The position numbers were made by a program, and so were the translations under genes. Shown here in pieces: positions 23,950-34,021 of a stretch of DNA of 64,000 bases. The notes beneath the pieces were generated by a model. That model worked only from the letters and a program-made list of their open reading frames with translations, did no database searches and was not told the DNA's origin. Origin of the DNA: Flavobacterium ovatum (GTDB taxonomy: Bacteria > Bacteroidota > Bacteroidia > Flavobacteriales > Flavobacteriaceae). The stretch is taken from the NCBI RefSeq assembly GCF_040703125.1, contig NZ_CP160035.1, positions 620,001-684,000 on the forward strand. Direction: 5' to 3'. Every line of letters begins with the position of its first letter. The stretch's first letter is position 1.

Positions 23950-26900
23950 TTATTTAGTAATGTTTATTAATGTTTTAATATCATCAAATTCAATTTCAGT
24001 GCCATCTTCAATTTTTTCTAGAAAAATTAATTCTTCGGTCAATGTCTCTGATTTGATATAGTTTAAATTTTCTTTTACTGCCGCTTCTAATATACTGTTG
24101 CTTTGTAAATGAACCTTTATTTTATCGGTAACTTCAAAACCAGAATCTTTTCTTAGGTTTTGAATTCTATTCACTAATTCACGTGAAACTCCTTCACTTC
24201 TCAATTCTGGTGAAATTACAATGTCTAATGCAACTGTAATACCGTTTGAATTGGCGACTAACCATCCCTCAATATCTTGAGAGGTTATTTCTACATCTTC
24301 TAAAGTTAAAGTTACGGCATTTCCTGCAATTTCAATCGCTAAGCTTCCTTCACGCTCTAACTGATTGATCTTTTCGTTAGAAAAACCCTGTATCTCCTTA
24401 GAAACCAACCCCATATCTTTCCCAAAACGCGGCCCTAATGCTTTAAAATTAGGTTTAATTTGCTTCACTAATATCCCTGAAGCATCGTCCAAAAGCTGTA
24501 TTTCTTTGACGTTTACCTCAGCTTTTATTAGGTCTGAAATCGCTTCAATTTCCAATCGTTGATTGTTGTCAAGTACTGGTATCATTACCTTTTGTAGTGG
24601 TTGACGCACCTTGATCATTTCCTTTTTCCTTAGTGATAAAACTAGTGATGAGATGGTCTGTGCTTTCTGCATTCTACTCTCCAACGATTTATCAACAAAG
24701 TTTTCAACGTATTCTGGGAATTTCGCCAAATGTACACTATCAAATTCTTCTGTTTGAGTAGTCAAAGTTAAGTCTCGGTAAAGCTTATCCATAAAAAATG
24801 GCGCAATAGGAGCACTTAGTTTACTTACCGTTAACAAACAAGTGTAAAGTGTCTGATAGGCAGCGATTTTATCTTGAGCATATTCTCCTTTCCAAAAACG
24901 ACGACGACACAAACGCACATACCAGTTACTCAAGTTTTCTTGCACGAAATCTGAAATGGCACGAGCGGCTTTGGTTGGTTCGTAATCGGCATAAAAACCA
25001 TCTACGTCTTTTATCAAAGTATTCAACTCCGAGATAATCCATTGGTCAATCTCTGGTCTTTCGTTCATTGGAATATCCGCTTCCTTGTATTGGAAACCAT
25101 CGATATTGGCATACAAACTAAAGAATGAATAGGTATTATAAAGAGTTCCGAAGAATTTACGACGAACCTCAGCAATTCCTTCTAAGTCAAATTTTAAGTT
25201 ATCCCAAGGATTTGCATTGGCAATCATGTACCAACGAGTCGCATCAGGACCATATTCTCCTAAAGTAACAAACGGATCAACCGCATTTCCTAGACGCTTG
25301 GACATTTTTTGTCCGTTTTTATCTAATACCAATCCATTCGAAACTACATTTTTATAAGCTACTTTATCAAAAACCAAAGTTCCGATAGCGTGTAAAGTAT
25401 AAAACCATCCACGAGTTTGATCGACACCTTCGGCAATAAAGTTGGCTGGAAAATCTTTATTCTCATCAATTTTTTCTTTGTTTTCAAAAGGATAATGCCA
25501 TTGTGCATACGGCATAGCTCCGGAGTCAAACCAAACGTCAATCAAATCAGCTTCGCGTTTCATAGGTTTTCCTGAAGCAGAAACCAACGTAATCCCATCG
25601 ACTACATTTTTATGCAAATCAACGATATCGTAATTAGATTCGGCCATGTTTCCGATTTCAAATCCTTTGAAAGGATTTTCAGTTTGAACACCAGCTGCAA
25701 CAGCTTTTTCGATTTCTTCGTACAATTCTCCTACCGATCCAATCAAGATTTCCTCTTGTTTGTCTTCGGTTCTCCAAATTGGCAACGGAATTCCCCAGAA
25801 TCTAGATCGAGATAAGTTCCAGTCATTGGCATTTTTCAACCAGTTTCCGAAACGTCCTTCTCCAGTTGCTTTTGGCTTCCAGTTGATGGTTTCGTTCAAT
25901 TCGAACATTCTATCTCTAACTTCTGTGATTTTGATAAACCAAGAATCTAGCGGATAATATAAAATAGGTTTGTCTGTTCTCCAGCAATGTGGGTAACTGT
26001 GGACATATTTTTCGACTTTAAAAGCCTTATTTTCTTCTTTTAATCGAATGGCAATCTCGACGTCTATAGAACGTTCTGGAGCTTCGCCATCATTATAATA
26101 TTCATTTTTAACGTACTTACCAGAATAGTCTCCTAAGCCGTCAATGAATTTTCCTTGTAGATTAACCAAAGGAACTGCAGTTCCATTTTCGTCTAAAACT
26201 AATAATGGTGGTACTTCTGGAGTTGCTTCTTTCGCTACTTTAGCATCATCTGCTCCAAAAGTTGGTGCAGTATGTACGATTCCAGTTCCATCTTCGGTAG
26301 TAACAAAATCTCCTGAAATTACTCTAAAAGCATTTTCTGGATTTTGGTATGGCAAAGCCAAAGGCATTAATTGTTCGTAACGAATTCCAACTAAATCAGC
26401 ACCTTTTGCTTCGGCGATGATTTGATATGGAATTTTCTTGTCTCCACCTTTATAGTTTTCGAAATCTGTAGCTTCTTCAGATGCAAAGAATCCTTTTCCA
26501 AATTGTTTTCCAACTAAATTTTTAGCTAAAACAACATTGGTAGGCAAGAAAGTATATTGATTGAATGTTTTCACAACAACATAATCGATTTTTGGCCCAA
26601 CTGTCAAAGCGGTATTCGATGGCAAAGTCCAAGGAGTAGTCGTCCAAGCCATGAAATGAATGTCTCCAAGTCCTTGAAAAGAAGTCGGCAAAGTTTCGTT
26701 TATTGTTTTGAACTGTGCTACAATCGTAGTATCAGTAACATCTCTATAACTTCCTGGTTGATTTACTTCGTGAGAAGATAATCCCGTTCCTGCTTTTGGA
26801 GAATACGGCTGAATAGTATATCCTTTGTACATCAAATCCTTATTGTAGATTTGTTTCAAAAGCCACCAAACCGATTCCATGTATTTGGATTTATAAGTAA

Positions 26901-27351
26901 TATACGGATCTTCCATATCTACCCAATACCCCATTTTTTCGGTAAGGTCATTCCAAACATCGGTATAACGCATTACGGTTTTCTTACATGCTTCGTTGTA
27001 TTCTGCTACCGTAATTTTGGTTCCAATATCTTCTTTGGTAATTCCCAAAGCAGCCTCAGTACCTAGTTCTACGGGTAAACCGTGGGTATCCCAACCTGCT
27101 TTTCGTTTTACTTGATAGCCTTTTTGGGTTTTGTATCTACAAAAAATATCTTTGATTGCACGTGCCATCACGTGGTGAATTCCTGGTAATCCATTTGCCG
27201 ATGGTGGCCCTTCAAAAAACACGTAAGGCTCAGCGCCTTCTCTAGTGGTTACACTTTTTTCGAATATGTTTTTTTCTTTCCAAAAATCAAGTACTTCAGA
27301 CGCTACCGTAGGTAAGTCAAGTCCTTTGTATTCAGTAAATTTTGTGCTCAT
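23950..27351 (-). CDS. ileS: Isoleucyl-tRNA synthetase, type 2, with GXHH signature
   Basis: Charges tRNA-Ile. From Met at 27351 the protein is 1133 residues, the length of type 2 (IleRS2) enzymes, and longer than the approximately 930-940 residues of type 1. An upstream ATG (27465) would add 38 unrelated hydrophobic residues and lies above a promoter-like TACTTTCG (27377-27384), so it is rejected. The class I nucleotide-binding motif is GIHH at residues 57-60 (PSANGLPGIHHVMARA) instead of the canonical HIGH. The second signature, KMSKR, is at 682-686. The editing domain (CP1) lies between. The gene heads a transcript with the DksA-like gene. Confidence 0.96.
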   Translation of the reverse strand: MSTKFTEYKGLDLPTVASEVLDFWKEKNIFEKSVTTREGAEPYVFFEGPPSANGLPGIHHVMARAIKDIFCRYKTQKGYQVKRKAGWDTHGLPVELGTEAALGITKEDIGTKITVAEYNEACKKTVMRYTDVWNDLTEKMGYWVDMEDPYITYKSKYMESVWWLLKQIYNKDLMYKGYTIQPYSPKAGTGLSSHEVNQPGSYRDVTDTTIVAQFKTINETLPTSFQGLGDIHFMAWTTTPWTLPSNTALTVGPKIDYVVVKTFNQYTFLPTNVVLAKNLVGKQFGKGFFASEEATDFENYKGGDKKIPYQIIAEAKGADLVGIRYEQLMPLALPYQNPENAFRVISGDFVTTEDGTGIVHTAPTFGADDAKVAKEATPEVPPLLVLDENGTAVPLVNLQGKFIDGLGDYSGKYVKNEYYNDGEAPERSIDVEIAIRLKEENKAFKVEKYVHSYPHCWRTDKPILYYPLDSWFIKITEVRDRMFELNETINWKPKATGEGRFGNWLKNANDWNLSRSRFWGIPLPIWRTEDKQEEILIGSVGELYEEIEKAVAAGVQTENPFKGFEIGNMAESNYDIVDLHKNVVDGITLVSASGKPMKREADLIDVWFDSGAMPYAQWHYPFENKEKIDENKDFPANFIAEGVDQTRGWFYTLHAIGTLVFDKVAYKNVVSNGLVLDKNGQKMSKRLGNAVDPFVTLGEYGPDATRWYMIANANPWDNLKFDLEGIAEVRRKFFGTLYNTYSFFSLYANIDGFQYKEADIPMNERPEIDQWIISELNTLIKDVDGFYADYEPTKAARAISDFVQENLSNWYVRLCRRRFWKGEYAQDKIAAYQTLYTCLLTVSKLSAPIAPFFMDKLYRDLTLTTQTEEFDSVHLAKFPEYVENFVDKSLESRMQKAQTISSLVLSLRKKEMIKVRQPLQKVMIPVLDNNQRLEIEAISDLIKAEVNVKEIQLLDDASGILVKQIKPNFKALGPRFGKDMGLVSKEIQGFSNEKINQLEREGSLAIEIAGNAVTLTLEDVEITSQDIEGWLVANSNGITVALDIVISPELRSEGVSRELVNRIQNLRKDSGFEVTDKIKVHLQSNSILEAAVKENLNYIKSETLTEELIFLEKIEDGTEIEFDDIKTLINITK

Positions 27352-27519
27352 TTTATCCTTTTCTTTAATCGAAGTGCGAAAGTAAGGAATTTTGAGTAAA
27401 TGTGATAAAAGATAAAAGAAAAAGACCGATTTGAACCTATTAATTAGATAAAAGGAATAAAGCAAATAGAAAAATGAGGATATAGACTATTATTAATTCG
27501 AAAAATTAAAAAACAATAG

Positions 27520-28245
27520 TTAGTCCAATGAATTCTTAGCTACAAATTCAAGGAAATTACTTTTGTATTGATCTGAAACAGTGATGCGCTGATTATTGAT
27601 CACAATTTGACTGCGTTCAATCACATCAATATTGTTTAAGGCAACAATAAATGACCGATGTACACGCATAAATTGATCTCCAGAAAGTTCTTCTTCGAGC
27701 GTTTTCAGACTCATTAAAGTCAAGATGGGTTTTGGATTGTTGATGAGCCATATTTTGACATAATCTTTTAAACTTTCAAAATACAAAACCTCTTTAAGAT
27801 TGATTTTCAATTGCTTGTATTCTGATTTTACAAAAAGAAAATCAGTAGTTTCAGGATTCTTTTTTTCTTGATTTTTAACTAATTCAAACCATTCTTTGGC
27901 TTTGTTAGATGCCATCAAAAACTCTGAATAATCGAAAGGTTTCAGCAAATAATCTAATGCTTCGGCTTTGAAACCTTCAATGGCATATTGATCAAAAGCC
28001 GTGGTAAAAATAATTCTTGTTGATTTTGGAAGTACTTTGGCCAATTGCAAACCCGTTAAATCTGGCATTTGTATGTCCAGAAAAATCAAATCTACTTTTT
28101 CTTCATCTAAGTAAGAAAGAGCTTGTATCCCGCTGCTGCATTTTTTTACTAAGTGTAAAAAGGGAGTTTTGAGTACATAACTTTCGACCAAATTTAGCGC
28201 CATTGGTTCATCATCAACAATCAAACAAGATATTTTATCGGCCAT
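27520..28245 (-). CDS. LytTR-type response regulator
   Basis: A 241-residue regulator: receiver domain (1-120) with acidic pocket Asp11/Asp12, phosphoacceptor Asp57 (LIFLDIQMPDLTG) and Lys in LLKPFDYSEF, then a LytTR DNA-binding domain (about 140-238, with DYVKIWLIN and FMRVHRSFIVALNNID). It is the last gene of the efflux operon, 59 bp after the histidine kinase that presumably phosphorylates it. LytTR proteins bind direct repeats near promoters; the target is probably the promoter before the TolC gene. Confidence 0.94.
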   Translation of the reverse strand: MADKISCLIVDDEPMALNLVESYVLKTPFLHLVKKCSSGIQALSYLDEEKVDLIFLDIQMPDLTGLQLAKVLPKSTRIIFTTAFDQYAIEGFKAEALDYLLKPFDYSEFLMASNKAKEWFELVKNQEKKNPETTDFLFVKSEYKQLKINLKEVLYFESLKDYVKIWLINNPKPILTLMSLKTLEEELSGDQFMRVHRSFIVALNNIDVIERSQIVINNQRITVSDQYKSNFLEFVAKNSLD

Positions 28246-28304
28246 TTTATGCGTACTTTTTATTTGTCTTTACTCAAAATCAAACATTTGGAATGAGCAT
28301 ACTT

Positions 28305-29339
28305 TTATATTTCGATTTGTAAATTTACCGAAAAGGTATCATTTTCTACTTTTTCTGTAAAAGAATGTTTTTCTGGATAAAGTAAAGACAGGCGTTTCTC
28401 CAAATTATCTAATCCTATACCGGAACCACTTTTGTCGGTTTCTGTTTTTGGAAAATTATGATTCTCAGAATAAAAGTACAATTGCTTTCCTTCTATTTTC
28501 AGCTTAAAAATAATATCTGATGTCTTATCTGCCGAAACTCCGTGTTTAAACGCATTTTCGATTAAAGAAATGAACAACAAAGGAGAGATCTGTAAGTCTT
28601 GTTTTAAATCTGGAAACTCATACTTCACTTTTGTAGCGTCGTGCAATCTCAACTTCATTAACTCAATATAATTAGTCATAAAGTTGATTTCTTTTATCAA
28701 ACTCACTTTTTCATTGTTGGTTTCATACAATAAATAACGCATCAATTTCCCTAAACTATGTATGGTTTGCTTTGCCATTTCGGGCGAAATATCTACTAGC
28801 GAATAAATATTGTTCAATGAATTAAAGAAAAAATGAGGCTGCAACTGGTATTTTAAATGCTGTAACTCTGATTCTAGCCTAATATTTGAAGCTTCCGCAC
28901 GTTCAGCTTCCGTTTTCATCCATTTTTCGATTACTTTTAATGCCAATGAAAAAATTACAGGTACCGCAAAAGAAATGAAATCAACGTAAATAAAAAAATT
29001 TCTTGGCGGTCGCTTTAAAGCAACTTTATTTTCAGAAAAATAATTATCTAAAAAATACTGTCTGATAGTCGTATTTACACCCACAAAAAACGAAACCAAA
29101 GCCACGTTAATCAGGATGTAAACCCACTGCTTTTTGGTAAAAAAGAAACGATCAATTACGATAAAGAAATTTAAATAAAAAAGAGTTGCATAAAAAAATA
29201 GTGGAATCCAAGAATGCACGACCACTTTGGTAATCTCTTGATTTTGACCGTATGACAACAAATAAGGCAGGCTAAATAAAACTAACCAAACCATTACATG
29301 AAAAAAAACTATACCAGATTTACTCTTTATAAAATTCAT
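28305..29339 (-). CDS. LytS-type sensor histidine kinase
   Basis: A 344-residue membrane kinase with four membrane segments (about 10-30, 42-62, 72-95, 128-148), no large periplasmic sensor domain, then the His_kinase domain with phosphoacceptor His169 (YQLQPHFFFNSLNNI) and an HATPase_c domain (about 235-344; NAFKHG, GSGIGLDNLEKRL). The short extracytoplasmic loops suggest it senses something in or at the membrane, or the state of the adjacent MacB-like permease. It lies 11 bp after the permease gene. Confidence 0.94.
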   Translation of the reverse strand: MNFIKSKSGIVFFHVMVWLVLFSLPYLLSYGQNQEITKVVVHSWIPLFFYATLFYLNFFIVIDRFFFTKKQWVYILINVALVSFFVGVNTTIRQYFLDNYFSENKVALKRPPRNFFIYVDFISFAVPVIFSLALKVIEKWMKTEAERAEASNIRLESELQHLKYQLQPHFFFNSLNNIYSLVDISPEMAKQTIHSLGKLMRYLLYETNNEKVSLIKEINFMTNYIELMKLRLHDATKVKYEFPDLKQDLQISPLLFISLIENAFKHGVSADKTSDIIFKLKIEGKQLYFYSENHNFPKTETDKSGSGIGLDNLEKRLSLLYPEKHSFTEKVENDTFSVNLQIEI

Positions 29340-29350
29340 TTATTCAATTT

Positions 29351-30571
29351 TTATTCGTAACGAAGCGCTGTTATAGGATCTAAACTTGATGCTTTTTTAG
29401 CAGGATACCAACCAAAAAATATTCCTGTGATAGCACATACAACAAACGAAATCACAATGGAAGTACTAGTCACTGACACTGGCCAATGCAACACATTTTC
29501 TATAAAATAAGTAGCTCCAAGTCCCAAAGATACACCAATTATACCGCCCGTAATACTGATCAAAATAGCCTCGATAAGAAATTGCATCAAAATATCAGAC
29601 CCTCGCCCTCCTACTGCCATACGCAAACCAATTTCTCGGGTACGCTCTTTTACCGAAACATACATGATGTTCATAATCCCAATTCCACCCACTAATAATG
29701 AAATACTCGCAATTGCTACTAACAAAACCGTTAGCATCTCACTGGTAGAACTAAATGTTTTGATCATTTCTTCCATTGATATAACATAAAAATCGTCTGC
29801 TTGATTTGTCGTTAAATTATGATTTTTTCTCAATAAAGTATTAATTTCAAGTACTGCATTTGGCGCATCTTCTTCACTTATAGACGAAACCACGATAGAT
29901 TGTAAATGCGTGATTGCCAAAATTCTTTTTTGTACTGTTGTGTAAGGCACAAGGATAACATCATCTTGATCTTGACCACCAGTACTTTCCCCTTTACTTT
30001 CTAAAACTCCAATAATTTTAAGCGGAATACTATTAAAACGGATCATTTTACCAATAGGACTTACTCCTTCTTCAAATAAATTTTCAGCAACTGTTTGCCC
30101 AATAACTGCCACTTTTGCTGCTGAACTTACTTCTTTTTCCGTAAAGTTACTTCCTTCGGCTACATCCCATATTTTAATTTTCAAATAATCTGGCGCCACT
30201 CCATAAACTGAAGTTGGCCAGTTATTCGCTCCATAAATGGATTGACCTCCACTATTTACCAATGGCGAAAAAGAGGTTAGCAAGGTGGTTTCCTTCTTAA
30301 TGGCTTCATAGTCGTTTAAAGTCAAGGTTTCCATGGCGCTACTTCCTTGACTTACGCCACCACGCACATCACTACCAGGTTTTATAGTAATCATATTAGA
30401 ACCCATACTCGAAATTTGAGTTTTAATACTCTCTTTCGATCCTTCCCCAATGGCCAGCATGGCAATTACAGAGGCTACCCCAATGATGATTCCTAGCATT
30501 GTAAGAAAGGTGCGCATCTTGTTAAGCACAATTGCTTTCCAGGATATTTTTAATAAATTTTGCGTTCTCAT
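29351..30571 (-). CDS. MacB-like ABC transporter permease
   Basis: A 406-residue inner-membrane subunit of a tripartite efflux pump. It has one N-terminal membrane helix (about 20-42, FLTMLGIIIGVASVIAMLAI), a large periplasmic MacB-PCD domain (about 45-270) and three C-terminal helices of the FtsX fold (about 285-390; LVGGIGIMNIMYVSVKERTR). The MacB nucleotide-binding domain is a separate protein here, encoded 1 bp upstream. It acts as a mechanotransmission pump that drives substrate from the periplasm into TolC. Confidence 0.94.
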   Translation of the reverse strand: MRTQNLLKISWKAIVLNKMRTFLTMLGIIIGVASVIAMLAIGEGSKESIKTQISSMGSNMITIKPGSDVRGGVSQGSSAMETLTLNDYEAIKKETTLLTSFSPLVNSGGQSIYGANNWPTSVYGVAPDYLKIKIWDVAEGSNFTEKEVSSAAKVAVIGQTVAENLFEEGVSPIGKMIRFNSIPLKIIGVLESKGESTGGQDQDDVILVPYTTVQKRILAITHLQSIVVSSISEEDAPNAVLEINTLLRKNHNLTTNQADDFYVISMEEMIKTFSSTSEMLTVLLVAIASISLLVGGIGIMNIMYVSVKERTREIGLRMAVGGRGSDILMQFLIEAILISITGGIIGVSLGLGATYFIENVLHWPVSVTSTSIVISFVVCAITGIFFGWYPAKKASSLDPITALRYE

Positions 30572-30572
30572 A

Positions 30573-31319
30573 TTAGTCTTCTTCTACTGGCAAAGCTAAA
30601 AGTGCTTCGGCTGCCGATTGAACATTGTTGTTAATGTAATCTTGGATGATATGCCCGTCTTTCAACACGATAGTTCTCCCTGTAAATGTGGCAATATCTG
30701 GCTCGTGGGTTACAAACAGAATGGTTTTTCCTTGCTTGTTCAATTCTTGAAACAAAGCCATGATTTCGTATGAAGTTCTCGTATCTAGATTTCCTGTAGC
30801 TTCATCAGCAAGAATCACTACCGGCTCATTTACAAGAGATCTTGCAATCGCCACTCTTTGTTGTTGCCCACCTGAAAGCTGCGAAGGCGTATGATCAAGT
30901 CTTGCTGATAGATTGACTTGTTCCAAAGCTTTGAATGCCTTATCATGAATTTCCTCTGGCGATAGTTTTTTAGTACTATAAAGCAAAGGCAACTCCACAT
31001 TTTCTATTGCGGTAGTTCTAGCTAATAAATTATAAGATTGAAAAATAAAACCAATTTTCTCGTTTCTAATTCGAGCCAACTCGTTTTTAGTCAATTCTTT
31101 TATCGAAACACCATCTATTTGATACAAACCAGAATTGGGTTGGTCTAAACATCCCAAAACATTCAGGAGCGTACTTTTTCCAGACCCACTCGTTCCCATT
31201 ATGGTTACAAATTCCCCTTCTTGAATACTGAACGAAATTCCTTTTAAAGCATGAACCGTCTCTTCACCCATGGTAAAAGAGCGTTTCAAATCTTCTATTT
31301 TAATGATTGTTTTTGACAT
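30573..31319 (-). CDS. ABC transporter ATP-binding protein (MacB/LolD type)
   Basis: A 248-residue ATPase. Walker [10 protein letters not shown] is followed by the Q-loop ([13 protein letters not shown]), signature [14 protein letters not shown], Walker [14 protein letters not shown] and H-loop (FVTHEPD). The sequence order and short size match MacB/LolD-type ATPases that pair with FtsX-fold permeases. It sits between the adaptor gene (5 bp) and the permease gene (1 bp). Confidence 0.96.
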   Translation of the reverse strand: MSKTIIKIEDLKRSFTMGEETVHALKGISFSIQEGEFVTIMGTSGSGKSTLLNVLGCLDQPNSGLYQIDGVSIKELTKNELARIRNEKIGFIFQSYNLLARTTAIENVELPLLYSTKKLSPEEIHDKAFKALEQVNLSARLDHTPSQLSGGQQQRVAIARSLVNEPVVILADEATGNLDTRTSYEIMALFQELNKQGKTILFVTHEPDIATFTGRTIVLKDGHIIQDYINNNVQSAAEALLALPVEED

Positions 31320-31324
31320 AATTC

Positions 31325-32536
31325 TTATTTTTTTCCACGTGGTTTAGTCATGAACGGACTCTCATTGTCCCCTGCTTCCGATTTTACTTCGGCTTTTGTC
31401 AAAGCTTTTAGATTATATACAACTTCTTCACCCGCTGACAATCCGCTAACGATTTCAACATTTACACCGTCACTAGTACCCGTCTTAATAGCTTTGGATG
31501 CGATTCCTTTGCTTGTCATCACCCAAATTGTAGCTGTTTCTGATGTAGTTCCTGACTTAGCAACCTCAGCAACTGATGAAAATCCATTTGTTTTTTGATA
31601 GTTGTTCAAAACTTCCATGTCTGGTTCAAAATTCACTCCTTTTGCTTCAAGCGTTAACACATTTTTTAATTCTAACGTATAAATTGTAATTGTTGCCGTT
31701 AATCCTGGTTTTAATTTCAAATCTGGATTTCCTGCCTTTATAACCACTGTATAAGTCACAACATTTGAAGTTGTTGTCGGGTTTAATCTCACTTGGGTAA
31801 TCACCCCAGCAAACTCTTCTCCTTGATATGCATCTACTGTAAAAGAAACTCGTTGTCCTTGTTTTACCTGACCAATATCTGCTTCATCCACATTTGCTTC
31901 TACTTGCATTTCGCTCAAATCTTTGGCAATTGTAAATAATGTTGGAGTGCTTAAACTGGCCGCTACAGTTTGCCCTTCGTCTACTGCTCTCGATAAAACC
32001 ACACCATCAATAGGCGAATAAATGCTAGCATAACTCAAATTTGTTTTGGCTTTCGCTAAATCTGATTGTCTTTGCGAAACAACGCTTTTCGCATTATTCA
32101 ATTTATATAAAGACTCATCATAATCTGACTTACTAATCACTTTGTTTTCGAATAATGTTTTTTGGCGATCAAAAACCGTTTGCAAATAACGTTGCTCATT
32201 GGTCGCACCGTTATAAGATGCTTGTGCCAACACTACTGCTGAATTTAGAGTCGTTTTATCTAATTCTGCCAATAATTGTCCTTGCTTTACAACCGAATTG
32301 TAATCAACATAAATTTTTTCTACCACACCCGAAACTTGCGTTCCCACACTAACCTCAGTAATTGGCTGTAGCGTTCCCGTTGCAGTAACTGTTGTCACTA
32401 CATCGCCAGACTTGGCTTTAATTGTCTCTACTTTTATAGCAGCCGTTTCAGGACCCGAAACAAAGTTATATCCTAGATAGGCAATGGCTACAATCGCTAT
32501 AATAACAGATGCTTTGATTATTTTATTCTTGTTCAT
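31325..32536 (-). CDS. MacA-like periplasmic adaptor (HlyD family)
   Basis: A 403-residue membrane-fusion protein with one N-terminal anchor helix (about 6-27, IIKASVIIAIVAIAYLGYNF), a split lipoyl domain (about 50-85 and 160-200; GTQVSGVVEKIYVDYNSVVK and SIYSPIDGVVLSRAVDEGQT), a helical hairpin (about 90-165), beta-barrel (YQGEEFAGVITQVRLN) and a membrane-proximal domain. It links the MacB-like permease to the TolC protein encoded 4 bp upstream. The C-terminal tail is longer than usual for E. coli MacA and ends in MTKPRGKK. Confidence 0.95.
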   Translation of the reverse strand: MNKNKIIKASVIIAIVAIAYLGYNFVSGPETAAIKVETIKAKSGDVVTTVTATGTLQPITEVSVGTQVSGVVEKIYVDYNSVVKQGQLLAELDKTTLNSAVVLAQASYNGATNEQRYLQTVFDRQKTLFENKVISKSDYDESLYKLNNAKSVVSQRQSDLAKAKTNLSYASIYSPIDGVVLSRAVDEGQTVAASLSTPTLFTIAKDLSEMQVEANVDEADIGQVKQGQRVSFTVDAYQGEEFAGVITQVRLNPTTTSNVVTYTVVIKAGNPDLKLKPGLTATITIYTLELKNVLTLEAKGVNFEPDMEVLNNYQKTNGFSSVAEVAKSGTTSETATIWVMTSKGIASKAIKTGTSDGVNVEIVSGLSAGEEVVYNLKALTKAEVKSEAGDNESPFMTKPRGKK

Positions 32537-32540
32537 GTTC

Positions 32541-33863
32541 TTAAAGTTTAATTTCGTTTCCTTGATAAAATTGTAATAATTGAAAGTATAATATGTTTAA
32601 ATACTTGGCTTGAATGTAATTCTGTTGCGCATTGGTATAAATGTTTTGACTAACCACTAAATCCGTTGTACTTAAATCGTTCAGCTCGTATTTTTTCTGA
32701 GCCAATTTGTACGATTCGGCCGCCGCATCAGTTGCCATTTTTGAAGCTTCTAATTGCTCTACCGAAGCAGTGGCGTTTTGCCAAGACGTTTCAATTTTTC
32801 TGTACAATTCTTTTTGAGATGCTTGTGCTTCGATATCTGCTTTTTCTATTTCAATCTTTGCCAATTGAACTTGTCCTTTGGTTTGATTTCTATTAAAAAT
32901 TGGAACTGATAATGACAACCCTACTCTTTGATTAAAGTTCAAATTCAACTGATCAGTAAAGTTGGCTTCTTGAACACTTGTATAACCCGAACCTAAGCTT
33001 CCCGAAAGCGATAATGTAGGCAAATAAGCTCCTTTGGCAATGTCCAAACCTGTCTCTGAAACAGATTTACTTAATGCAGCCGCTTTTATTTCTGGTAAAT
33101 TACTTAAGGCTTGATTGTAAACAGTTGCCTTATTTGGTATCGCTGCTATAACGGTATTTTGAGTTTCTAGGTTTGCTATTTCAAAACTGTCTTCAGGACC
33201 TAATTCCAGTAATTGTTTTAAAATAATAAGCTGTTGTGCATAACTATTTTTCACAGCAACAAGCGTATATTTATTGGTAGCCGCCTGCGAAACCGCGTCT
33301 GTATAATCTTTTATCGCAATTGTTCCAGCATCTAATCGTGCTTTGGATCTAGCAACTTCTTTCTCTGAGGAAGTTAAATTGTTTTGCGCAATACTAATTG
33401 CTTCTTTATTGTATAAAGCCTGAAGATAAGCTTCGGTTATGCTCAATGCCACATTATTCTTAGCTTCTTCTAAATAAAGAGAATTTTGTTCTACAAGTAA
33501 TTCATTTTGCTTGATTTTATTGGTCAGTTGATTTCCTTGAAATAAAGTTACAGACGATGTCAACACCGGACTTGTTGAATTTATTTGTTGCGAAACATAA
33601 GTACTGGTAATAGGATCAATCGTAGTTCCGCTAGAAAAGTTTTGAGAAATATTCCCAACCAAATTCGGCAAACGCATTGACTTCGATTTGTCGTAATTTA
33701 CTTGAGCTGATTGAAGTGTTAGTGCTACTGATTTTACGGTAATACTGTTTTCCTTAGCGTAGATTATACAATCTTCCAAAGTCCATAATTTATCTTCATT
33801 TACTGTTTGAGCAAAAGAGAAGATGGAAATAAGTAACATCCCGATGATTTGATATAGTTTCAT
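32541..33863 (-). CDS. TolC family outer-membrane efflux protein
   Basis: A 440-residue exported protein with a signal peptide (1-19, ending FSFAQ) and two TolC/OEP repeats of long coiled-coil helices (about 25-230 and 235-440), each with the characteristic alternation such as EEAKNNVALSITEAYLQALY and KYELNDLSTTDLVVSQNIYT. It is the first gene of a six-gene operon: TolC, adaptor, ATPase, permease, histidine kinase, response regulator. Substrates of the pump cannot be read from sequence; macrolides, peptides and lipids are known for the family. Confidence 0.95.
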   Translation of the reverse strand: MKLYQIIGMLLISIFSFAQTVNEDKLWTLEDCIIYAKENSITVKSVALTLQSAQVNYDKSKSMRLPNLVGNISQNFSSGTTIDPITSTYVSQQINSTSPVLTSSVTLFQGNQLTNKIKQNELLVEQNSLYLEEAKNNVALSITEAYLQALYNKEAISIAQNNLTSSEKEVARSKARLDAGTIAIKDYTDAVSQAATNKYTLVAVKNSYAQQLIILKQLLELGPEDSFEIANLETQNTVIAAIPNKATVYNQALSNLPEIKAAALSKSVSETGLDIAKGAYLPTLSLSGSLGSGYTSVQEANFTDQLNLNFNQRVGLSLSVPIFNRNQTKGQVQLAKIEIEKADIEAQASQKELYRKIETSWQNATASVEQLEASKMATDAAAESYKLAQKKYELNDLSTTDLVVSQNIYTNAQQNYIQAKYLNILYFQLLQFYQGNEIKL

Positions 33864-34021
33864 TTGATATTAATTTTTATCAAACTTCCTTATAATCCGT
33901 CGTCTATTAAAGTGTAATAGATAAACGAGTTGTTTTTACAGCTACAAAGCCGTTTTTTATAGATGAGAATTTTTACTATTAGCAACAGTATTCAACTCAA
34001 AAGAAAAGCGAGTATCTAGAC

